DNA of 64,000 nucleotides from Macrolepiota albuminosa. Its lineage: Eukaryota; Basidiomycota; Agaricomycetes; Agaricales; Agaricaceae. The position numbers and the translations under genes were made by a program. Of this stretch, positions 42,694 through 53,205 are shown in pieces. The notes beneath the pieces were generated by a model. That model made no database searches. It was not told the origin of the DNA and saw only the letters and a list, made by a program, of their open reading frames with translations. The stretch covers positions 329,723-393,722 of the forward strand of contig JAMWFC010000125.1 of assembly GCA_027475525.1 (NCBI GenBank), read 5' to 3'. The stretch's first letter is position 1. Each line of letters opens with the position of its first letter.

Positions 42694-43549
42694 TGTCACG
42701 ACCCCTCCCCCCCGGAACCTCCCCGGGACATCCCCGGAGCCCCGCCCGGGAACCCCTTCCGTCAATCCCATAGCGCACCCCGCCCCCACAGCTACCGACG
42801 CCACCATCACACGCATCAATGACCGCCATCAGCCAGCCCCCCGGGACCCCTGCATCACGGACCCCGGGATCAACCGCCATCAACGATCGGATCACGCGGC
42901 TCGCATCCGACCATCACGCATCACGCCCCACGCATCACGACTCCCTCCGCGCCAATTGATCGCGCGTCCCCACACGCGCGATCCCGGTATACAGTCCCTG
43001 GCCGCTACTCAATGACCCCCGGAACTCATCCCAGACACCCCGGAAGCCCGAGACACGACCCGTAGTACTTATAGTGTAGTTCTCCGCTGTATTCGCTAGT
43101 CTTGATATTGCATAACTGTTACTTGGATATTGCGTGCCCTCTGTTTGACTGGTACGCCTTGTTTGGTACGCTTTGACTGGCACGCCTTAGCATTCGCGTG
43201 CTCTAAGCTTTGGTACGCACTTCGCGACTCTTAACTTACTAACTTGGTCTCGTCTTAGAACCTCCGGTTCACGACTCGACCCCCTCCAACTCCCAGCCAC
43301 TCTCATCCAAAATTACTAACTTGGTCTCGTCTTAGAACCTCCGGTTCACGACTCGACCCCCTCCAACTCCCAGCCACTCTCATCCAAAACCCCCGGACTC
43401 TAGTCCCCTCTCCCAGGATTACCCCTGTCCTCGCCTTGAACCCCGGAGTCCTAGCCCCGGAGTTCCAGGCACCCGAGTATCCGTAGATCAAGTCCGCATC
43501 GTAAGGGCGTCGCTTTCCCGGAAAGCCCCCGATTCAGCGGAACCTGACA
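42694..43549 (+). repeat. 3' LTR of family-2 element (856 bp as given)
   Basis: TGTCACGACCCC...GGAACCTGACA. Equals the 5' LTR (779 bp) plus one 77-bp tandem duplication at 43236-43389, with three CpG transitions between the two. Confidence 0.93.
43236..43389. repeat. 77-bp tandem duplication in the 3' LTR
   Basis: Copies 43236-43312 and 43313-43389, identical by eye. The 5' LTR has a single copy, so the whole length difference between the LTRs is exactly this unit. Confidence 0.93.
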
Positions 43550-43554
43550 CCAGG
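43550..43554. other. target site duplication, right
   Basis: CCAGG directly after the 3' LTR, matching 32847-32851. Confidence 0.92.
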
Positions 43555-45071
43555 GTTTGATTGTTAAGAAGGATGTGTAACACATCCAAAGTGGTAAAGA
43601 CAGAAGCTGAAGCTTCCAGGATGTCCACCACCTGAGCCTTGAAGTTCGGGTCCTCGGTGGAAAGGGGCACAAAGGATTGCCCCATAGCCACCTTGTATTT
43701 AGTGACGGCCTCTTTATAGAGGCCTGGCTGTGCAAAGACATAAGCCAGGTGCTTGTGCACCGTGGACTTGGATGGGCAGCACATGCAGAGAGCGTGGACA
43801 AGCACAAACCCAAAGAGGCTGCACCAATAGATGCGCATGGCATGGTCCATGGCCAGACCAGTCCACATCTGGGCGTCCCAGGATGCCCGTAGAGAAGGGC
43901 ATATGAGCACAGGTAGTCCAAAGCAAAGGGTTGCTTTGGGTCAGGGGGAGTAAGGCCAATGAAGGCCAGCCTCCCACTTTCCTTGCGGTGGTAGATCTGC
44001 AAAGGAACAATCATCCGCAAAACTTTCTCCTGCTCCTCTGAACTCACAAAAGGTACCGCAATGGTCTTGCATGGGACCTCCTCAAGTAATTGAGACATTA
44101 CTCTGTCTCGGGCTGTGGAGTGACAGTTTATAGTTACCCATTTGAATTTGTTGAGCAGGAGGTAGCCCAACTAATACTGGTGAATCAGCGTAAACTGGTT
44201 GTTCACCAGTGCATGGAGCCTGCAGAGCTCTCGAGGGCTGTGGGGGAACCTGTGAGGTGCAACTTGGTACACCTTACTGTTGTGGGGCATATGTGCAGCA
44301 TTGCCCTCTTTGTTGGCCTTGAAGGCCCTGGCTGCATGGGCTTCTTGCCCGACAAAGATAGTGTTGGTCACTAGTGACCAGTAGAATTGGGGAGACAACC
44401 TCATGCTGAAGAACGAGTTCTGATGCTTGATGGTGTGATCACAATAGATCACAATGCCGAGCACATCAGGGATGTGCCTGGTCTCATCCTCAAGGAGGGC
44501 AGCTCCTTGTTTGGTGCTATCTTGCACCCAACAGTCCATCTTGGCCCGTCAAAAACTGTTGCACTACTCGCATGCCATATGTTGTGCTGCAGTTTTATGT
44601 GGCACTGGGCATTCCATACAAGCCTCTTCAGGCTCCTCATACCATTTGTCATCAGAGGGTGGGAATGGCAGCCTCTCCTGACCAGTTGTCTCCAAACGTG
44701 GGTCCATCGCCCACACACATCGAGGGTATCAGGCAGGAGGGCCCTCTACCAATACAGCAGGTAAGAAGGGGATGTTAGCCCCTGGGGCCCCTTTCAGGGC
44801 ATCCTTGGAGAAGTGCACATTAATGTATGTGTGCTCTTCTGGGTTCTTACTCCAACGATCCTTTCAGGGTTGCGAGGCCTTTGCCTCAGTGGGGTGCGTA
44901 CTGGCGCCCCAGGAACTCTGCTCTCCAGAGTGCATGGTGGATACCACGGATAATGGTTACAAAGATGGAAGATGTGACCTCAGATGTGCCACTAGCAAGG
45001 CGCTAGATCAGCCAGGGGGCAGCTGGAGCAGGGACATCTTCATAGAGAAGAATGTCCCACCCTAAACCAGC
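43550..45071 (-). pseudogene. family-1 accessory ORF, copy S, 5' part
   Basis: Minus-strand pieces match copy M in order: IPDVLGIVIYCDHT, SPQFYWSLVTNTIFVGQEA, PHRFPHSPRELCRLHALVNNQ, LLLNKFKWVTINCHSTARDR, LAMDHAMRIYWCSLFGFVL, AQPGLYKEAVTKYK and VLHILLNNQTLV, where it meets the family-2 LTR. The next residues (SWADHAYTY) are found at 32851. Frameshifts and stops are present. At 45071 it is cut by the second family-2 copy W. Confidence 0.8.
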
Positions 45072-45802
45072 TGTCACGACCCCTCCCCTCCGGAACCTCC
45101 CCAGCACACCCCTGGAGCCCCATCCAGAAGCCTCTCTCGTCAACCACACGACGTGCCCTGTCCTCATGGCTGCCGACGCCACCATCACATGCATCAAAGA
45201 CCGCCATCAACCAGCACCCCAGGCAACCCCACATCACGGACCCCAGGATCACGCTGCTCGCTTCCTGCGATCACGCATCACGCATCACAACTCCCTCCAC
45301 GCCAATTGATCGTGCACCCCACACGTGCAATCCAAGTATACAGTTCCCATCCGCTACTCAATGCCTCCCGGAACTTATCCCAGACACCCCGGAACCCCGA
45401 GACCCAGTTCCATAGTATTTATAGCGTAGTTTCCCATTGTACTCACTAGTCTTGATATTAACTTGAATTGTTGCATGCCCTCTGCTTGATTGGTATGCGC
45501 TGACTGGCACGCTTGAACAACCGCATGCTCTAAGTTTGGTACGCACTTCGCAACTTATAATTTGTTAACCCGGTCTCGTCTTAGAACCCCCGGTTCCCAG
45601 CTTGACCACTGCCCCAACCCTAAGCCTCTAAAAAACCTGAAGCCTCCGGATCAAGTTCCCTTCCCCGGGATCACCCCTTGTCCATGTCTTGAACCCCGGA
45701 GTCCTAGCCCCGGAGTTCCAGACACCCGAGTATCCATAGATCAAGTCCACCTCATAAGGGTGTTGCTTTCCCAGAAAGCCTCTGACTCAGCAGAACCTGA
45801 CA
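45072..45802 (+). repeat. 5' LTR of copy W (731 bp)
   Basis: TGTCACGACCCCTCCCCTCC...CAGAACCTGACA, alignable with the young LTRs throughout but clearly older. It keeps AGTCTTGATATTA at 45448-45460, about 28 bases after a TATAG motif. Confidence 0.9.
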
Positions 45803-45829
45803 TAATATCAAGACTCTCTCCTTACACCC

Positions 45830-48016
45830 CCCAGCGAGGGCCCCTTTGCACCCACCCTCTATTACGGTTACCAACGCCCTGCCCCCCAACTCCGGGGACC
45901 TCCCAACTATGACCATCCCCCTTGACACTACCTGACCACCACCCCACCCGCTCAGACCCCTCCCTTGCCAATGGGACAACAACGCCTTGAGGAGTACGAA
46001 TGGCAATGGGACGAAGTGCTCCACTCACTTAGGATCTCACTGGAGGACTTTGCGCAGCGGGCAAGGGCGCTACTCATGGAGTTCAGACATGACAACTTTG
46101 AAGGCACTCCGGAGGACTAGGCCCATTGCTTGGTCAAATTCGGGGATTGCCTCACGCGAGGAGAACTCCCAGAGCAGACTATGGTAAAGTATAGACGCAA
46201 CACAATCCTCCGCAAAGAGTTGCAACAACTGCTCAATGAAGTCCACGTGTCCCCTCCCCTTAACCCCTCAATGACCCCGCAGACCTGGGTCGCTCGATTC
46301 ACATCCAACAGGAACCCCCAGAACCGGCCCCGGCAGCCCCCGCAGTCTCCACTCCGGAGCAACGACGATGGGAAGAGCGACAAAATGCCTCGGCCATACT
46401 ACGGTCCCTCAACCTGACAGGAGGGCTATTCAATCAGCCTGCTGCCCATGCGGTAGGCTTGTCAACTTGCTGTAGGGCTAACTCCATTCCTAGCACCTTC
46501 GAGACCTGGGGACAGCCCCAGAGACCCCTGGAACCACTCCTGCAAATGGACAATGCCTGACCTCCACCCCCAGCGATCTCCAGTAGACCCTGGGTGGACA
46601 CCCCTAGCACGGATGACACGCTGTGCTACATCGACGAGCTCGCTTGCAGCAACAACAAACAACACCCCATGTCTGTGACCACCCTGGTACCGCCTCCCAC
46701 GTCTGCCCCAGCCCCTCCGTTGCCCAACTTCTGCCACAACCCCCTGCCCCACTTTGACCTGCAGAACCCCCCATGGCCTCCGATGCAAGCATGATCCCCC
46801 CAGGTTGAATGTCCCCCACGCAACCTGGTACCCAACCCAGCACCCAACCCCCCCCAGATCGACCTGACACCACTGAACCCTCCCCGACCACCTCCACCAC
46901 CCCCAGCCCAACCTTGAGGACGACCCCCAGGCCCCCCACCTCTGCCACCCCCTGCGTGGAGACCCGGGCCTCCCCCTGGCAGGAACGAACCCCTTTGGGA
47001 CAACGGGCCTCCTGGGCGCGGACTCCCAGGTGAGCCACCCGGAGGAGGCCCTCTGGGCGGGTGGGGTCCTGCCCTCGGTGCCTTTCCTCCACAAGGAGGG
47101 GAGGGTAACCACTACTACTACTACTGCCATGCCAGCCCCCCTCCCCGCAACGCCGCTGGACCGGACGATACTTGTGATGCCCTCGCCCGTGAAGGGCATC
47201 TGGACATCCAAAAACCCAATGCATTCATGGGCCGGGACCCCCAAAAATGGCGTACATTCCTCATCCAATGTCTTAACACGTTTCAGGCGAAGCCACTCAC
47301 GATTCAGGTTGACAGCTCCCGGGTGGCCTTTGCCGCCTCGTACCTCCAGGGGATCGCCTTCGACCACTACACCCCAACAACCTGGCGCTCTCCTGCTGGC
47401 AAGCTTTCGTCAACAAGTTTTCTGGGAAGTTTGGGATCTACAACACTGTGGCCGAGGCCGAGGACAACCTCTTCAACCTCTGGATGCGTTTCGAGGAATG
47501 CTTCACCACCTTCATCATACATTTTGAAAAGGAAGCTTACGAGACAGGCTGGAATTACAGTGCTCTCCAGTATGCCCTCCGCTGTGCACTGCCGCAACGT
47601 ATCAAGGATGTTCTCCAACTCGCCCTGAAACAACCCTCCTACGACGGATACAAGGCCTTTGTCATGCAGATTGACCAACGCTACTGGGAAGACCACAGCA
47701 AGTATTCGAACTCCTGAGCCCCCTGGAACCCTAGGGGAGGACCCCTGTGGCCCTCCGGCCAACCCCCCAACCCCCAAAATCAAAACCCCGGTCCCCCTGC
47801 ATTCCCTGGCGGCTGACCCCCAGTGAGTCGCAGCCCACCCAATACTAACCCCAGCAGCGGCGCCTGCCTCCAGGCCCAACTCAACACCGCTGTGGCCACC
47901 AACGACCCGAGCGACATGCCAAACCCTGAGGAACCCCTGGAAGACCCTGAAGATCCTGAATTTGCTGACAAATGAGTCAAAGAGGCCCTCTGGGCCAACC
48001 GGCTCCCAAAAAACAC
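45830..48016 (+). pseudogene. family-2 gag relic, copy W
   Basis: Recognisable pieces: EEYEWQWDE, IDELACSNNKQH, PNAFMGRDPQKWRTFL, YLQGIAFDHYT, NLWMRFEECFTTFIIHF, YSALQYALRCALPQRIKDVL and MQIDQRYWEDHSKYSNS, each corresponding to the young gag at 34100-35960. Stops (mostly TGA and TAG) and small indels break the frame. In one respect it is more complete: it retains about 16 bp near 46560 that the young gag has lost. Confidence 0.85.
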
Positions 48017-48416
48017 AGTCATCACATTCAAGACTCAGTAGTCCTGAACCAGACGTAGAGATCCATCCTTCTTCTTAATGAAGAAGACTGGAGAGGCCAT
48101 TGGAGACTTTGAGGGACAAATGCAACCAGAGTCTAAATTCTCCTGCAAAAAGGCATCAAGCTCATCCTGTTCTCTGGGAGAAAGAGGATAGACCTTGCAG
48201 CTACAGGGCTCAGCATTGGGCATAAGCTCAATCACATGGTCCCACTGCTTATGCTCGGGGAGGGAGTCAAATGATGTCTTGAGGAAAACATCCTCAAAGT
48301 CTTGTGCATCTCGGAACGACTTAGGAGCAGAGTTGGCAGCAAATGCCTGAGCTAGCCACTGGGAAGTAGTTTGGCTAGCTCTAATCTCTGCTACCATTGG
48401 TGGAGGTTGTAAGATA
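48017..48416 (-). pseudogene. gypsy RT start, third lineage (V), part 2
   Basis: Minus-strand frame with DFEDVFLKTSFDSLPEHKQW, HVIELMPNAEPCSCKVYPLS, EQDELDAFLQENLDSGCI, SPMASPVFFIKKKDGSLRLV and QDY-stop-VLNVMT, the N-terminal part of a gypsy reverse transcriptase distinct from families 1 and 2. The Tc1 element separates it from its protease (50352-50882). It ends at the fusion with copy W. Confidence 0.88.
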
Positions 48417-49502
48417 CAGTGGCTCAAAAAACTGTCCCAATGTTTCATACTTTTTGAAAGATGACATTGGCATGAAGGATGGGAAGTACTTAAAATCCTG
48501 ATTAAATCATGTAATATACTATGGCATTGTAGCTACAGAATAAATCTAGGTTTATGTAATCAAGATCAAAACTGATGGAGCAATAGCCATTTTAAAATAT
48601 TCACTCATTGGGACAGTTTTTTGAGCATCTCTAATTTTTCAGGTTTATTCCTATTTTACTCAGAAATAAAGAGTAAGTTGCATGTGGGAATATAAACAAA
48701 GTCATGTGACCATGTTTAGATATATTTGGGAGTAGTTCAAGCTGGTTGAACCACACCTTGACCTTCAACCACTATCATGAAACCTATTTCTTCTGCACAA
48801 CACTCTACTGTTGCTTCTCTTCTTGCTCAAGGGTATTCTCTGGTCAGATTGGAGCTCAAACTGGTCTAAGGAAGTCTACTACCGAGAGGATTGGTAGAGA
48901 GTTGGAGATGGACAAGGAAAACCATCCTAGAGGCCATCCTGCTAGGCTTACTCCATGTGATAAACAGGCTGTTGTTCGACAAATCTCAACTGGGAGACTT
49001 AATACAGCTGTTCAGGCCACTAATTTTATCAACAACATCATTTCCAACCCTGTCTCTTCCAAGACTGTCTGGAATGTGTTGAAGGAGGAGGGTATTGGTC
49101 TGCTACCAAGAGAAAAGTTCCTATGCTCAAAGCTAAACATTGACAACTACAGCTTAAATGGGCTCAGAAGCATCAGAACTGGACTATAGAGGACTGAAAA
49201 AGGGTGTTGTGGACAGATGAGACAAAGATTAACAGGATTGGGTCAGATGGAAAGCAGTATGTGTGGAAGCTACAAGGAGAAGACATTTCAGACTGAACAA
49301 CTACACCTACTGTGAAGTATGGAGGAGGAAATAATCTCATGGTATGGGGCTGTATGAGTTGGAATGGGGTAGAAAAGCTTGTAGAGGTGGTGGGGATCAT
49401 GAATGCAGAGCAGTACTGTGAAATTTTAGATGATGGAGCAAAGGAGAACTTTGAGAAGTTGGAGATGGAGGAGGGTGCCCACTACTTTCAACAGGACAAT
49501 GA

Positions 49503-49656
49503 CTCCAAACACAACTCCAAGAGGGCTGACAAGTGGTTTGAGGACAACAACTTTAATGTCCTTTGGTGGCCAGCCCAATCTCCAAACACAACTTCAAGAG
49601 GGCTGACAAGTGGTTTGAGGACAACAACTTTAATGTCCTTTGGTGGCCAGCCCAAT
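49503..49656. repeat. 77-bp tandem duplication in transposase
   Basis: Copies 49503-49579 and 49580-49656, differing at one base. Lies between the second Asp and the Glu of the catalytic triad and destroys their spacing. Probable assembly overlap. Confidence 0.92.
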
Positions 49657-49786
49657 CCCCTGATTTCAACCCTACTGAACATCTCTGGGAGTACCTCAAA
49701 GAGCAACTTAGGCAGTATGAAACACCTCCTTATAGTGTGCATGAATTATGGGAGAGGGTTGCAAAGGAGTAGGATAAAATACCACC

Positions 49787-49940
49787 AGAGGTATGCCAAA
49801 GACTAATAGAAAGCATGCCTAGAAGGATTCAAGCAGTTATCAAGGCAAATGGAGGACATGCAAAGAGGTATGCCAAAGACTAATAGAAAGCATGCCTAGA
49901 AGGATTCAAGCAGTTATCAAGGCAAATGGAGGACATGCAA
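49787..49940. repeat. 77-bp tandem duplication at transposase end
   Basis: Copies 49787-49863 and 49864-49940, encoding ESMPRRIQAVIKANGGHAK. Probable assembly overlap. Confidence 0.92.
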
Positions 49941-50094
49941 AGTACTAGATACTAAAATTAGAGATGCTCAAAAAACTGTCCCAATGAGTAAATATTTTAA
50001 AATGGCTATTGCTCCATCAGTTTTGATCTTAATTACATAGACTTAGATTCATTTTGTAACTACGATGCCATAGTATTTTATGTGATTTAATCAA

Positions 50095-50248
50095 GATTTT
50101 GAGTACTTCCCATCCTTCATGCCAATGTCATCTTTCAAAAAGTATGAAACATTGGGACAGTTTTTTGAGCCGATTTTGAGTACTTCCCATCCTTCATGCC
50201 AATGTCATCTTTCAAAAAGTATGAAACATTGGGACAGTTTTTTGAGCC
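50095..50248. repeat. 77-bp tandem duplication in right Tc1 terminal repeat
   Basis: Copies 50095-50171 and 50172-50248. The left terminal repeat has this stretch once. Probable assembly overlap. Confidence 0.92.
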
Positions 50249-50252
50249 ACTG

Positions 50253-51330
50253 TAGTTGCATAAATTGTCTCAATAGCCTTGTCTGGAGACTCTGGGTCAG
50301 GAGCACACCCAAATTCACCCTTGCATCCATCTTCCATCTGGGCTTTACTCACTACACCTTGAACGTCCTCATAGAGGGCCTCTCTATAGAGAATGTCAGA
50401 GGGGGAGGATCCAGTAGGTCAAGGTTTGCAAAGGGGAGGTGTCCAACTTGGCAGGCCCAGATAGCAGCATGCTCATGGACTGCCTCTCTATGCTCCTCTC
50501 TAACTTCCTTGGCACATGTGGAACACCGTTGAGGGCAGCAGCTCATGCTCATCTCATCCTTGGCCCAGTCAATCTCAGAATTGTGATCACACAGCCAGGA
50601 GAACCCAAGTATCATGTCCTGCTTTCCTAGGCTGGTGACCGCAAAGACAGCATGCTCAGAATGTGTCTGATAACAAAGGACTAAATTCACCACTGAGCAG
50701 ATGGACCCAGCTTCATTGAGCGTACTGTCAATGTTATAGACTGGAATAGGGTGAGAGAGGGGTCGGGTAGTAAGCTGGTGTTGTTTCACATAATGGGTGT
50801 CCAGGAAGAGTCCAGTAGCGCCACTGTCCAAGAGAGCTATGACACTTTGAGTCTGCTGAGTGTCAGTTGTCTCAATCTCCACATTCAGATGCAGAGAGTT
50901 GGGAGAGGGAGTGGAGGCAATAACACAGTGACAAGAAAGACATTGTTCCCAAGCTGGGACATGTGGCCGTCAGACAGAAGAAGGAGGAGAGGTCTTAGCT
51001 GAGGCTTGGACCAAGGGGGTATTCTGTATGTCAGAGGGGGTGCTTACAGTTTCAGTCAGAGAATCAGGAACAGGGAGCAATACATTAGAAGGTTCTACTA
51101 ATAGACATGTAAACTGATTAGCACCAGGTGGCGGAGGCGTACAACTCATCCGTCGCTCTATTGAAAACCCTCCCCTGCAGAACCAAAGAACCCATCCAAT
51201 GGTTCTGCTACAGCTTCCACAGGACCCAAGGACTCATCCAAAGGTTCTGTTTCAGTCTGTACATCTGGGGAGGGGTTTTCTCAGATGTCTCAGGCAGCAA
51301 GGAGCTGGAAAAGGAGCTCTTCCTGCTCTA
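50253..51330 (-). pseudogene. gypsy protease region, third lineage (V), part 1
   Basis: A 176-codon open frame (50882-50352) holds a retropepsin: VIALLDSGATGLFLDTHYV and, about 75 residues on, QDMILGFSWLCDHNSEIDW. Then come basic, His/Cys-containing residues and an approach to RT, which resumes at 48416 beyond the Tc1 element. Upstream (to about 51330) are Pro/Ser-rich gag-like remnants with stops. Confidence 0.8.
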
Positions 51331-51400
51331 AAGCTGAGAGATAGCGCACCTCCAACCCCTGGGGACAATATTAGTAGCAGTCTTAACTTTATCTACACTC

Positions 51401-51760
51401 TTGCTGCCAGAAGGGTCTGCTTCTTCTAATGTAGAAGAGTACCAAGAAGAGAAGAGAACTGAGAAAGAGAAAGCCTTAGATAACCTCTTATCACTAGTAC
51501 AGGACTGGCTTAGGCATCCTGGAAAGGTACCCAGAAAGGTAAAGGAAGAACAGAACAATTTCTTAGATTTAATTTTTAATAGTAAAAGAGGACTGTGTAA
51601 AACAATGGTCAATGCAATTCTGGACCTTGTAGAGTGCATTGTAAATACAGGTCTGCTCAGCAATAAGAGAGAAGTTGGAGTGATTTACAAAGATCTAGAG
51701 CAATGTGCAGAAGTTAATTTCAGTACAAGAGCCAAAAATAAAGACAACACGTCAATTTAG
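51401..51760 (+). CDS. hypothetical ORF, Lys/Glu-rich
   Basis: Open for 119 codons: a charged EEYQEEKRTEKEKALDNLL, then helical LVQDWLRHPGKVPRKVKEE and LDLVECIVNTGLLSNKREVG. No family recognised. It sits between gypsy V and the solo-LTR-like repeat and overlaps an antisense frame of no better quality. The VNTGLL stretch is faintly like the VITGLLDEI segment of the family-1 accessory protein, whose next block starts at 52302 on the same strand, so it may be a remnant of that ORF in copy T. Confidence 0.35.
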   Translation: MLPEGSASSNVEEYQEEKRTEKEKALDNLLSLVQDWLRHPGKVPRKVKEEQNNFLDLIFNSKRGLCKTMVNAILDLVECIVNTGLLSNKREVGVIYKDLEQCAEVNFSTRAKNKDNTSI

Positions 51761-51782
51761 CAGCTCCAACATGCTGGAACAC

Positions 51783-52301
51783 TGTAAGGGCAACCTCTAG
51801 AAGCTGTGGCTCAGTCACACAGCTGGCAGAGGGAGATCCAAGGTGTATTAGAGTATGTACTGACAATATCATAATAACTACTCACCTAGCAGAGGGAGAT
51901 CCAAGGAGAACAAGTCTGGGGATTCCCTATGCCATGTTGGATGCTTCTGGGGCTTCTGAAGCATGGAAAACAACTGTACAGTACAACAAAACCTTAAAAG
52001 CTCAAAAATTGACTAACCAAACAACTGTGCAAACAAGGCAGGAAAACTCCAGACTTTAGAAGTCAGAAAGGCAAGCTCCAGCTTATATAAGCAGTCTGGA
52101 AGCGGTGCTGAAGAGCCCACACTTGTCTGAATGGTAGCTAAAGAACCAGAGCATCTCAAGGGCTGAGAGTAGTACTAACAGATAGTGTTGAAAGAATAGA
52201 AACAGTAAAATGAAATAATGTCAGAAGAAATAAGAGAATGAATGAAGGGAGAGTGAAGAGATAAGGAGTGAGAAAAGGAAGAAATGAGGAGTTCCCTGAC
52301 A
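51783..52301 (+). repeat. solo-LTR-like dispersed repeat, copy 2
   Basis: TGTAAGGGCAACCTCTAG...TCCCTGACA, matching 21948-22383 throughout. It carries an extra 62 bp (about 51840-51901) bracketed by the duplicated sequence GCAGAGGGAGATCCAAG. That spacing differs from the 77-bp class. Confidence 0.6.
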
Positions 52302-53082
52302 GCGACTTATTTTTGCTGGACAGCAGGGTCGAGGGAAGCAGTTGGGTCAGAGGTGCAACAGGCACCTATGAGGCAGAAGGAAGCTGGAGAACTCACCCCG
52401 ACTCCATCTGAGCTGCATGATGAGCTTGTAGAGATAGATACCAGTTTACAAGAATTGTCCTCATCAACACATGTGCCCTCTCTGACAGCAGGAACCACAA
52501 AGCAGCAGAACAAGGTGGTGCTGTCAGCTGTTGAGTTCGGAGTAGATGTGCTGCAAGGAGCAGATAGAGTGGTAATACAGTTTGTGGCAGTGATGCAGTT
52601 TGAAGCACCACTGAAAATATATACATCGGCGGTCCCAAGAGAGGACACATGAATGGAAGATGAAGTGGAGGGACAACTCCTAACATTAGTGGCACTTGGT
52701 CTGGATGGACTGAGCAATGAAAGTAATTATGGGGAGTCATCTGCTAATACTCCCTCAGAAGGAGAGACCCCTGCTAAATGCCAAGTGTGTTTAGAAAAGA
52801 AGTGCAAGTGGGAAGCTTGGCAGAAGCATGAGGCAGCTTGCCAAACAATGGTCAATAAAGACTGGGAGGAGCAAGTGACAGGCCATATCCTGGACAGTCT
52901 GAGTGTATTCATTGATGGGACAACCATTAAATAGTCACATTGTTAGTTAATGTCAGCATTGTATCTTTTGACAGATGAAAAATGGACATCTTTGAGCTGT
53001 GGAGGACATTAGATCCTCCACATTTTATTATCTATTCCTTGGACATCTCCCATTGTCTCTCCTAACATGTAGACTGCTTACT
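52302..53082 (+). pseudogene. family-1 accessory ORF, copy T
   Basis: Plus-strand pieces closely match copy M: TPSELHDELVEIDTSLQELS, KVVLSAVEFGVD, ADRVVIQFVAVMQFEAPLKI, EVEGQLLTLVALGLDGLSNE, YGESSANTPSEGETPAKC and EEQVTGHILDSLSVF. After 52930 most of the C-terminal half is deleted; the last 150 bp before the polypurine tract again resemble the 3' untranslated end of copy M. The upstream end is cut by the solo-LTR-like repeat. Confidence 0.85.
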
Positions 53083-53099
53083 AGTCTCAAAGAGGGGCA
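53083..53099 (+). other. polypurine tract of copy T
   Basis: GTCTCAAAGAGGGGCA directly before TGTAACGTAG. Same layout as copy M, on the other strand. Confidence 0.8.
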
Positions 53100-53205
53100 T
53101 GTAACGTAGTTTAGTTTTATATATATAAGGCAGCCAATTTTACTGTTATATGTAGTACTAGAACCAATAACCAATCTGGTTCTGCTGTGTGACTGTAAGG
53201 CATGT
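53100..53205 (+). repeat. 3' LTR of copy T (partial)
   Basis: TGTAACGTAGTTTAG, GGCAGCCAATTTTACTGTTAT and TCTGGTTCTGCTGTGTGAC follow the LTRs of M and N with internal deletions. It breaks off at about 53205 where copy R3 begins. Confidence 0.75.

Larger units (their letters stand above)
32852..43549 (+). mobile_element. full-length GC-rich chromovirus (family 2), young
   Basis: 10,698 bp as given, with two LTRs, gag, pol with chromodomain, an antisense gene, a polypurine tract and a perfect 5-bp target duplication. The LTRs differ by only three transitions, all at CpG, apart from one 77-bp duplication in the 3' copy, so the insertion is recent. It is far more GC-rich than the family-1 DNA around it. 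Order and the self-complementary primer site fit the Tf1/sushi type of chromovirus. RNase H is deleted and RT carries a stop, so this copy is probably not autonomous. Eight further 77-bp duplications inside inflate its length by roughly 600 bp. Confidence 0.93.
45072..48016 (+). mobile_element. older truncated family-2 element, copy W
   Basis: A 5' LTR (45072-45802), primer site (45803-45815) and decayed gag, ending near the place where the zinc knuckle should be. About 310 bp of gag start (equivalent to 33658-33967) are deleted right after the leader. Compared with the young copy most differences are C-to-T or G-to-A. No 77-bp duplication was seen in it. The 3' side is fused to gypsy V. Confidence 0.88.
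48777..49970 (+). pseudogene. Tc1-like transposase
   Basis: From ATG 48777 the pieces give an N-terminal DNA-binding part (ISTGRLNTAVQATNFINNII) and the catalytic core. The first Asp is in LWTDETK (49216), the second in QQDNDSKHNS (49495), and the Glu in FNPTEHLWEYLK (49677). Subtracting one 77-bp unit puts the second Asp and the Glu in frame with 34 residues between them, the DD34E spacing of the Tc1 group. A TGA after GEDISD and several frameshifts in the first half show decay. The enzyme would cut and paste the element at TA sites. Confidence 0.88.
48417..50252 (+). mobile_element. Tc1/mariner element, DD34E type
   Basis: Starts CAGTGGCTCAAAAAACTG at 48417 and ends with its inverted copy CAGTTTTTTGAGCCACTG at 50252, flanked by TA on both sides (48415-48416 and 50253-50254). 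The inverted repeats are about 220 bp long. It sits inside gypsy V. Three 77-bp duplications inflate it by 231 bp, so the real length would be near 1.6 kb. Confidence 0.92.

Noticed and set aside
46462..47367. 301-codon minus-strand open frame in copy W
   Set aside because: Shadow of the decayed gag on the plus strand; low-complexity Gly/Val/Trp composition.
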